Shown here: positions 55,596-64,000 of the stretch, piece after piece
Position numbering within the stretch: the first letter of the stretch is position 1
Layout of the letters: each line of letters starts with the position of its first letter
Source of the DNA: Papilionanthe hookeriana x Papilionanthe teres
Lineage: Eukaryota > Streptophyta > Magnoliopsida > Asparagales > Orchidaceae
Assembly (NCBI GenBank): GCA_022702705.1
Contig: CM040428.1
Coordinates: forward strand, 59,066,155-59,130,154
Direction: 5' to 3'
Length of the DNA stretch: 64,000 bases
Position numbers and translations under genes: made by a program
Notes under the pieces: model-generated
Databases searched by the model: none
Told to the model about the DNA's origin: nothing
The model's input: the letters and a program-made list of their open reading frames with translations, nothing else

Positions 55596-56729
55596 AATGG
55601 ATGCAATCATCCCGATGAGGAATGTCTTGTGGATTTATTTATATGTGGAACCAATATTCTTTCCTTACCTTACATGTGTAAGATAAGTTTTATTTTAATT
55701 ATGGAGTCTCGTTCCCTACAAGGGCAAACCCTCGTAGTTAATTACATCTCTAAAGATGTAAGCACTAAAGAATTCTCTCACTTAATGTGATGAGTCAGAT
55801 TGTCGGAGATCAAAATTTTATAATTAGAAATTAGAAAGATTATGTTCAAAAAGGGAATGGGACTTGCAGTCCAATGATGACGTGTAAAGGGAAATGCCCA
55901 AGATATAAGGAAGACTTGAAAAAGGGGGCCTAGTGTTGAGTTTGAATTGATAGGAAAGTCAAAGGATAAATCAGTTATACTAGATTCGACTGACATATAT
56001 GGTAAAAAAGGTGGAGTAATGTAGGAAAGGATTTCTAGATGATAAATGAAATCCTAAACTCTAAAAGAAATGTTATTGGTTGACTAACTTAGATTTTGGG
56101 AATAACGTCAAGATGCCCATGGCTCTCTGCCATCCCGAGAATGTTAGTATTTGTCGACTATGGTAATCCTCATAACTAAGAATCCCCCTTAAATGTCAGA
56201 GTATGGAGGATTCGTAGCTTCAAAGTGTTCTGAAATACTTTCGTCATTAACCATGATTCACTTCTCTCTATAATATTCCTTCTAGTCTCAGGGGATAAAG
56301 ATGCACCTCCGGCGTGTGCTATTTTTCTGTGTTTTATGTTCGTAAGTACGAGCACACACTAGAGGTTCTACACAAGTATATATATCGTTCAAGTAGTACA
56401 GGGCTCTAGTGTAATTCTGTTTATCCATCCCACAGGGAAGTGAGGTAAGAGGTCCTTAGTCAAATTCTAGTCTACTATTATCATACCTTAGTTTGGAAGA
56501 TTAATTTAAATGGTTTTCTAACAAGTAATTCTAAAGGTAAGTCTTAAGATTAAAAAAACTAATAACTACTCTTAAAAGAAAATATTAATTCTAAAGATAA
56601 CTGCTTCTGGATGAATTGGTTTGGAGAATTTTGAGATGTTTAAAACTATTATTCTTATGTAGTGAATTGGATAATTTCTAGCAATGAGATACATTAAATA
56701 TTTTATGTGCCAAATAGAACCAATCATAT

Positions 56730-58150
56730 TCTTTACCCTCTTCCGAGTACATAAAGAACATCGGCTAATCCTAGGTTTAGTCCCTAAATCTGTGGTTAGG
56801 CTGGGAGGATACTGGCTCTCACTCCAGAGCTCCCACTTTCCTTCACCTGAAGGCTAACTCTCACTTTAGTTTCTAAAACACTAGGACCGAATTGAGGATT
56901 TTAGTCTGTCACCCTAAAATCTCCAATTCTACGCCCAATAAACCATATTTCCTTATTTATTTGTACCCAATAACAATGAACTACATCACTCATCCATTAA
57001 CATTGAATGTAGTTCCACTTTGTTGAGAATTACACCGCCATCTCAGGTCTTAGTGTGATTACAATGAATTCTAACACTACAACAGACCCTTATTGTAATG
57101 TAAATTAAGTGCAAGTAAAAACCATCACATTTATAATTAAAACTTCTTTTAGCATGCATCCCAATATTCTAAACATGAATCATACTCATTGCAAAAGAAA
57201 AGTAAAAGGAAAACAACAATATAATCTTCTCATGTCATTATTTCAAACAAGAAGAAAGAGTAAGAGAAACACATCAGAAAGCATGAATAAAACACAACGG
57301 AAAACTTCATTACATCAAAGCAAATTCACTAGATAAGTGTTTGCAAAATCATAAAATAATGAAGAGCATAATATTTAGCTTTTTTTCCTTGAAATAAAGG
57401 TGAAACTCTCTCCCACAAAGTCTCCCGCTGATCCATGCAATGCTAGTATAATCCCTTACAGATTCTCTCAAAATCCCCTCTCTAATATCTCCAAAAATGT
57501 AGAAATCTACATTTTTCTAATATCTGTAAGCATTCTCCACCTTTTTCCTAGCATTTCTCTCTTTCTTCTAACATCAAATCACTTTTTTAAAGTATAGGGA
57601 CAAATTTCTAAGAGATGCCTCAAGCACCCCTCCAAAAATTGTCCAAATACATTGAACCTCGGCCATAACAGTCCAAAATCGGTTCCAAACTGTCTCAGGC
57701 GCCGTCAGTGCTGTTTTAAGCACCGTCGATGCCATATTTTCGTCATTTACTAAATTTGGGCACTGACGGCTGCGGTTTGGGAGCCTTCGGCACCGGTTTG
57801 CAGCAGCTCCACCATTTTGCTCTGTTTCGTCCCGTTTCATTTGTATTGGGTTCCTAACAAATAGACCTACAAAATAAGCATGAAAACACTTTTCTTTAAA
57901 GTGTAATTTCATTCAAAAACATGTGATAAGTGTAAAAAAGATTAAGCATATAAAGACAAATTAAAATTTGTCAAGCCAAAATTTGTTTTCTTGCTCGCTT
58001 TTGCTCCAAATTGCACCGTTTTTGCTTCTTTTTCTCCAAGAGTCCATTTTTTATACCTAAAACCAAAAAAATAAAAAACATATTTTTTTAAAGTGTAATA
58101 TCATTAAAATTAAGCATAAAATGTATATGAAAAATCAAGTATTTTTAGGC
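56730..58150 (+). repeat. Dispersed LTR-like repeat, copy 2
   Basis: Counterpart of 16550-17750 (GGTTAGGCTGGGAGGATACT, GAGCTCCCACTTTCC, CTGAAGGCTAAC, GGCGCCGTCAGTGC, TTTTGCTCCAAATTG, TTTAAAGTGTAATATCA). Diverged by substitutions and indels. Confidence 0.65.
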
Positions 58151-58779
58151 GTGTGTTTGTTGTTTTGCATGTCCTAGTCCTTAGCACTAACTAGGTATAT
58201 AAACTAACTTAGGCATCTATGCTCATATAAACCTGGGGTAAGTGTTTAAACCATAGTTTGGTGTCTAAGTTAGTCAGCCTAAAGTTCGTGTTAGATTTGT
58301 GTTGATTATGTTCTCATTCTTTATCTTGATGTATTTTAAATATTTATTTGAAGTTCAATATTTGAATTAATATCCTGTTTGATTCCAAGCTTTGTCGATC
58401 ATGTTAAGAAAATAGAGTTTTTTTAATTTTTTTGTTTGTTTTGTTTTAAGTTTGATTTTTTGGCATTTGTTGAGAAAACTGAGAAGTTCTCGTCCTTATT
58501 TTTGTTTTATATTATTCTTTTATTGTTTTTGTTCAGTTTTAATTATGAAATAGCATACGAAACGCAACATGAATTAGCATAAGATATGAAAAGTGAAATA
58601 ACATGTGAAATGAAACATGAAATAACATACATAACACAACATATGGAAATAACATATGAAATGACATATGTAACATAAAATAACGCATATTTTAAGCCCT
58701 AGATTAGACTTGGGTCAGGATCAGGCTGACATAAGCTGATTTTCTAGCTTATGATAGCTCAAAATTGAGCTAGCTTATG

Positions 58780-59400
58780 ATATGGATTAGCTAATTGGAC
58801 CTAGGCTGATTCAAGTTAAGTTAGGTTTGATTTAGGTTGACTGGGTTAAGCTGGGTTGACTCGGGTTGATTTGGATTTGACCCGGGTTGAGTTGAGTTGA
58901 CCCGAGTTGGCTTAGATTTGATTTAGTTTTGACTCTATTTGAGATTGGTTGACCCAGAGTTAAGTTGGATTGACCTGGGTTGGCTCAGATTTGGTTTGGG
59001 TATAGCTTGGGTTAAGTTGGGTTGACCCGGGTTGAGTTGGATTGACTCAGGTTTGCTTAGATTTAGTTTAGATTGGAACCATGTAAATTTGGGTTGACCC
59101 TTATTGGCGTAATATTGGTTTGGATTTGACCCGGGTTGATCTATGTTGACCTGGATTGGCTTTGGTTTGGTTTGGGTTTGACCCTAATTAACCTGGGTTG
59201 ACCCGGATTGGATTTGGGTTGGGTCAAGTCTAGGGTTTGGGTTAAACCTGGTTTGGCTCATCTTGGGCTAGATGTAGATTAGGTTAAGGTTTGGGTCATA
59301 TCTAATTTGGGTTAGACTAAGTGAGTTTGGGTTAGGATGGGTGAGTTTGGATTTGGTTGGGTTTAGGTCGACCTAATTTGAACCCAAACCCAATCCTAAT
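58780..59400 (-). repeat. Degenerate GGGTTGACCCGG repeat
   Basis: Short units of GGGTTGACTCGGGTTGATTT and TTGACCCGGGTTGAG; many TTGAC cores and the near-dyad TCAACCCGGGTTGA. Confidence 0.85.
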
Positions 59401-60029
59401 CTAGGGTTATTGAGTTGACGAAACGTAACTAGACTGAAGAAAATAAATTCTTAAATCAAAGAGAAAAGGGAATAAGCTTACGGGAGAGGGGGAGGAGGCT
59501 GCTGGATGTGTGGAGGCTTGTCGGAGACTTCTTCCTCTGCTCGGGGAGTTTGAATGCTCGGTGTGTGTCCTTTTGAGTAGTGTCGGATGTGGCCTATTTA
59601 TAGGCTTGGAAGTCTATGGCAAAGCCCTCTGGATCGTTTGATTGAGTGGTGCATTGACGACGGAGGTCAATTCGATGGTTAGTGAGCCACTAATCATCTT
59701 CGGTGAAATGGTGCAGCTATTTGTATCTTGATCCATGAACGAAGGCCACTGATCGCTGACATGTTAATACAATTTGCTTGAGCTTGTTCACGCCCATGAC
59801 TTGTGTAACGGTGTTGAGGAACTTCCGGGCATGGTCACGCCTAACCCAAGTTTGTCCACGCCAAGGATCTTTCGGGCGTGGTAGCGCTCAGACCCGACGT
59901 TACCACGTTAAAACAAAAAAGAGGCAGACTGATTTTTAGGCAATTTTTCTTTGTCAGACCAAGGGGTGATTTCCTTGTCTCACGTGACAAAAAATGAGTT
60001 CAACAAATGAATCCCAGATTTTCACTTTA

Positions 60030-60680
60030 GCAGGTTAAAATGATAGTTATCTTAGCGCAGATGGAACAAGGTGATGCACTACTCTGGTTTAAGAGTTTGA
60101 CCTCAGCATGGATGCTGGAAGAGAAGCAAAGTAAAGATCGAAATATTATTTCTCAAATTCATCTTCCTCTATCAAATCAAAATCTGTAGGATATGTTGAA
60201 GGAGAAGACCACTGTTGTGTTATGGTTGCAATTAGAGCAATTTTGGATGATGAAAAGTCTGACAAGTTGCACTTAAAGCAACATTTGCATTCACTGGATA
60301 GTAAAATGTGCACATACTATAGATCATTTGATTTTCATTATTGAAATTATCTCTAATTTAGAATCCATGGAAGTTAAAAAGAAGATTTGTCATTTATTTT
60401 ATTGTGTTTGTTTCCTTCATCATACACAACATATAAAGATACCACCTTATATGGGCAAGGGACACTTACAATAAATGAAGTATAAGATGCTACATTTTCT
60501 AAAGTGAAAATGAAGTAGCTTGTTAATGAACCTAGATCTCAATAAAAAGGCATTTCCATCCGAGGTAGAACTCGAGAGAGGAGTTCTTGCGCTCGTACAA
60601 ATAGTAGATCAAAATGCATGAAAAAGAATAAGGTATGTAATTACTATAAGAAAAATATGTGCATTAGAATTGAATGATAT
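60030..60680 (+). pseudogene. Decayed copia gag with basic zinc-knuckle region
   Basis: Frames broken by stops give LKEKTTVVLWLQLEQ (about 60195), a KSLT-LHLKQ-like stretch and then RGRTRERSSCARTNSRSKC (about 60558) before CNYYKK, the remains of a CCHC knuckle. Confidence 0.65.
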
Positions 60681-63300
60681 AAAAGTTTTAGGTTTGGACC
60701 TAATACAGACTTAGGCTTAACCTTAGTTATGAACCTATTGGTCTAGCCTTATGTTAGGTTAAGCCTAATAGGACTACGCTTAAGTTAGATTAAGTCTAAA
60801 TTAAACCTATACCATAATTAGGTTCAAATTAAGCTAACCATAGGCCATTAGAGACAACCCATGGTTAAAGGAGATAACCATGTTCTTAAGCCCCTAGGAT
60901 TAAGGTTTAAGATTGGTTTAATGTTAAACCAAGTTTAGAAACAAAATTTGGGATAAAGCCTTAATTTTAATTTTTACAATTTTAGCCCTAGTTTTCTAAT
61001 TTTTCATTTTAGTGTTTTTTCAAAAGTGGAAATTAATATTTAGGATCAATTTTATCCTCCTGAATTTTACTATTAATTTCTTTTTTATTGTTTAATTTTC
61101 AATTTCTTATAATTATTTTTCAGAATATTTATAAAGTTGGTAGGAAATTGGTCATTTTAATTTTTAGGGAATGGCCCTGACCTTGGAAAAATCAAGAAAC
61201 GTTTCCACGGGTGGGGGAACAATACCTAAAATTTTTATGTTTTTTGGGTTTATATTTATTTTTTAATAATTAAAATACGCTCTAGAGTATTAAATTAATT
61301 AAAAACTAAATGTAATTCAATTATATTTAAATTTATTTTCATTATTTTCTCTTCTGTTCACTGAGTTCAGATATATTTTTGTTTTATTTTTTTTATTTTT
61401 CTACAAAGAAGTTATGAATTTTTAAAGTTGTTTTTAATTTCCTGGATTTAATTAAATAAAAAAAAATTAGATTTTCCTACTTAACCCAATCAGCGCTGCG
61501 TCATCCTTGGCGTCGTAGAAAGTCCATGTGATATGTGCAAATTCATTGCACTTTCCACGTCGATGTCGCGTTGTCCCGCGGTCCAGTACTCCTCCCCTCC
61601 ACGGTTTGATGGTTCGACTCGATCTGTTCCGTCCATTTCCAATACACGAAAAAAGGCGGCATTAGTTCATCATCCCAATGGAACAGAGAACCGAGTGATT
61701 TCCATGAAATATCCCTAAGATCTCTCTCATTTCTCGACTAAATAACTCGTTGTTTGTTCCTATAGCTTCATTTAAACTATGAGAACATATTCATACGGTT
61801 TGATAAGCATGATGTATTCATTTGTTTCATAAAAGACCAAACCTGAGATAAAATTTAGGTATTTTGATCCGTACCTTATCAGAAAGAGGTGTAGCCTCGA
61901 TTTTCATTGGGCTTGACAGAGATGATCGGCTTAGCACCATGAAGCTTCTCCTTTTGTCTATTTGAGCTGAAATTGGCCCTAGCTTTAAGCTAGGCCAAAA
62001 GGCGGCTCGAGTTGGTGTTGGGATGGGTTGGAGACCATGGGAAATGCTAATTTTGATTGGGGAAGAGCTATGGAGGTCCTATGAAGCTTTTGGAAGGTTT
62101 AAGTTTAAGTTTTGAATCAGTTCATGTCGAGGCCAAAATTTTTCCTGGCTTAGGTTTGAAAAATTAGGGTTTTCTAGTAGACATTGTGGCCTAAAGAGAC
62201 GGGGAATCAAATGCCTAGGGCAAGGGGAACACTTTTGTTGTTGGGAGCAAGAGTATTTAGAGGATGTTTAGGGAGTTCAATCCATGAGTTCTACGATTTG
62301 CTTCTTAAGTATCCATGAGATGCATTAGGGAATCTTGGCATGGGTTAGGACAAGCTTGGGCTGCTCCTCAGAGAGTTTGCAGAGTCATGGGAGTGACTAT
62401 GGATAAGACAGTGGTGCCATTTCCCATTTCTGAAAGCCTTAACCATGAAGGCTTCAGTACTGGAGGAGAGAGAGTATCCATGGCATGCGGGCATTAGAGG
62501 GAGTTTAGGTGTGGTTATTGGGCTCAGTAGTAATCTAGCTTGATGCAAACATGAAAGGATTTGGGTGGAAAGGACTTGGATGCTAAGTGTAAAGGGGATG
62601 GCTAGGTGTGATTCCCTTTTTGTCTTTTTCTTTTTTATTTTGATTTTATTTGAAAATATTTTATTTTATGTCATGTATCACACATGTGTCCTGATGGGTT
62701 GATTTGGATGATGGATGACCCATGAAGAATGGGGCATGGGCATGATGGGCTATGAACCTAGGTTTTGGATTTAGAGTTTGGTCTAATCACCCTTTCATGA
62801 TGATTTGGATCATAGTTTTGGGCTAACCTAGCATGCTTATGCTAATCCAAAGCTTAGATCTTAATGGACCCTTATAATGTCAATTTTATCCCCATAGGTG
62901 GTTTAGTGTGTTAACCTCCTTGGGTGAGGTTCAATTGGAGGACAAAGTGTTCTATTGGTCAAAATTGAGCTAAACTAGTTAAACTTTATTAATTTTGACC
63001 ATCACAAGGTGTCATCAATTTTTGAGTTCAAAAGAGTGTATTAAGGTTTAGGTTTGATTTTAAGGTTTGGTGGAGCTAGTGAGGACTTTGGTGAGATCAG
63101 GGATCAATTTGTGTAGACCCTTCTCCCATGGTGGATTTGATGGTCAAAGTGATTCCTAGGATCCATAGGCAAGTCCCTAGGGTTTTGGGTATTAATTTGG
63201 GTAACCTAGGGCATGTCTAGCCCATAGTGGTCAATTTAGGTTCTCACGTGGTCAAAACTCTAAACTCATGCAATCAAGGGTTAAGGGCTTGAGCTTGTAT

Positions 63301-64000
63301 TGGTGGGGCCCAGGAAAGCACAACCCTAGTTTAGGGTCATGTACAAGTGGGTGAGGTGAGTCCTCATACAAGCGAGGTCGACAACCTAACACAACATACA
63401 AAGGGAGAGGGTAAGAGTGAGTGCATGTGAGCAGGACATATACAAGTACTTTTGATAAACGATTCTAGTATTCCATGAATATGACTAAAATGTATCTTTG
63501 CAAGTGGTTGGTTTTGGGCTCTATACGTTGTAATGTGATCGCCACCCCTCGAGTGGTCAAAGCTCCGATGAGGCTTTTTGTCCAAAGGAGAAGGAAGCCA
63601 ACGAGATCACCAGCGTCTTGGGTCGCCGACCACATGGAAAGGAGGCGGTCAAGCCTAACATGTGAGAGGGAGGCCGCTGGAAAAATATAGCTGATGGTAG
63701 TTATAACGAAGCCTCACTGGTGAGAAAGAGGGAGCTCACCGACATGGACATCACTGATGGGATTTATTCTTTCTCGCATCTACCTCCATGGTTTCAAGAA
63801 GGAGCAGTGTGACAAGAGAAGAAAAATGGGAGTTTTGGATCTCTCCACATTGTGATCCGACGGCTACCTTCAAGCTAGCTCTAATGGTGATCGTATCCTC
63901 AGAGCTCGGTCACTCAGGCAATGGTTTTGAGAGAAAGTAAGTGAGGGAAGGGCCACAAGTGAATGAAGGGGTAAGTGGCAAGGATCTTCAACTAGTGTCG
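63301..64000. other. Right edge, moderate GC, no gene identified
   Basis: Less AT-rich than average, with short frames on both strands (63475-63690 plus, 63364-63585 minus) that match nothing I know. Possibly the start of a retroelement internal region. Confidence 0.35.

Larger units (their letters stand above)
58700..63300 (-). mobile_element. Inverted, shorter relative of the 42-47-kb array element
   Basis: Read on the minus strand: GGTCAAA-rich DNA (62990-62940), a GC-rich patch (61600-61500), AATTAATT...CTCTAGAGCGTATTTTAAT (about 61300-61270, compare CTCTCTGAGTATTTTAATTA at 43981), TTTTTCCAAGG (about 61185, compare 44074), TTTAACC/TAGGTTTA words (60960-60680) and TCAACCCGGGTCAAATCC words (59400-58780, compare 46.4-47.0 kb). 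The order of blocks matches. A copia gag fragment (60030-60680) interrupts it. Confidence 0.45.

Overview
This is nuclear DNA of a flowering plant. The evidence is spliced genes with GT-AG introns, plant-type protein families (R2R3-MYB, plant pyridoxamine-phosphate-oxidase-like), copia-type LTRs followed by an initiator-Met-tRNA primer site, RTE-like LINEs with (CAA)n/(GTT)n tails, tRNA-derived SINEs, MITEs and long (TA)n tracts. The species cannot be told from the sequence. The DNA is AT-rich, and most of it is repeats. Two complete genes and one probable terminal exon could be assembled by hand.

Genes. (1) A seven-exon, 204-residue pyridoxamine 5'-phosphate oxidase-like gene of the plant PPOX2/Alr4036 type lies on the minus strand from 27647 to 14103. 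Its fifth intron is 10.4 kb because a LINE with a perfect 15-bp target duplication landed there and was then split by about 8.3 kb of other repeats. (2) A two-exon, 270-residue R2R3-MYB transcription factor gene lies on the minus strand from 33894 to 30822, with a bHLH-interaction signature in R3 and an Asn homopolymer coded by a microsatellite. (3) A probable last coding exon of a plus-strand gene lies at 1259-1333; the rest would lie to the left of the window. The two complete genes are co-oriented neighbours but nothing links them functionally.

Layout. 0-7 kb: MITE, last exon, (TA)n, Tnt-free repeat DNA and a scrambled copia remnant with inverted LTR pieces (5.0-6.57 kb). 6.7-10 kb: a SINE with target duplications, then a decayed LINE carrying a well-preserved, non-autonomous LTR element (8236-9813) with identical 5-bp target duplications. 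10-14 kb: MITEs, a SINE, a dispersed GAACACGAAC-type repeat and a decayed LTR. 14.1-27.6 kb: gene 1 and its repeat-filled introns. 28-34 kb: unrecognised ORFs and gene 2. 34-40.7 kb: diverged duplications and a MITE. 40.7-48.3 kb: an unusual block of successive tandem arrays (units of 80, 130, 75, 126 and 54 bp), every unit carrying short-spaced inverted repeats. 48.7-58.2 kb: dispersed repeats, foldback MITEs, a SINE and a repeat shared with intron 5 of gene 1. 58.7-63.3 kb: what looks like a second, inverted and shorter copy of the 42-47 kb block, with a decayed copia gag inside it.

The strongest candidate for something undescribed is the dyad-rich array block at 40.7-48.3 kb and its inverted relative at 58.7-63.3 kb. 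All homology and family statements come from reading the sequence and general knowledge; no database was searched.
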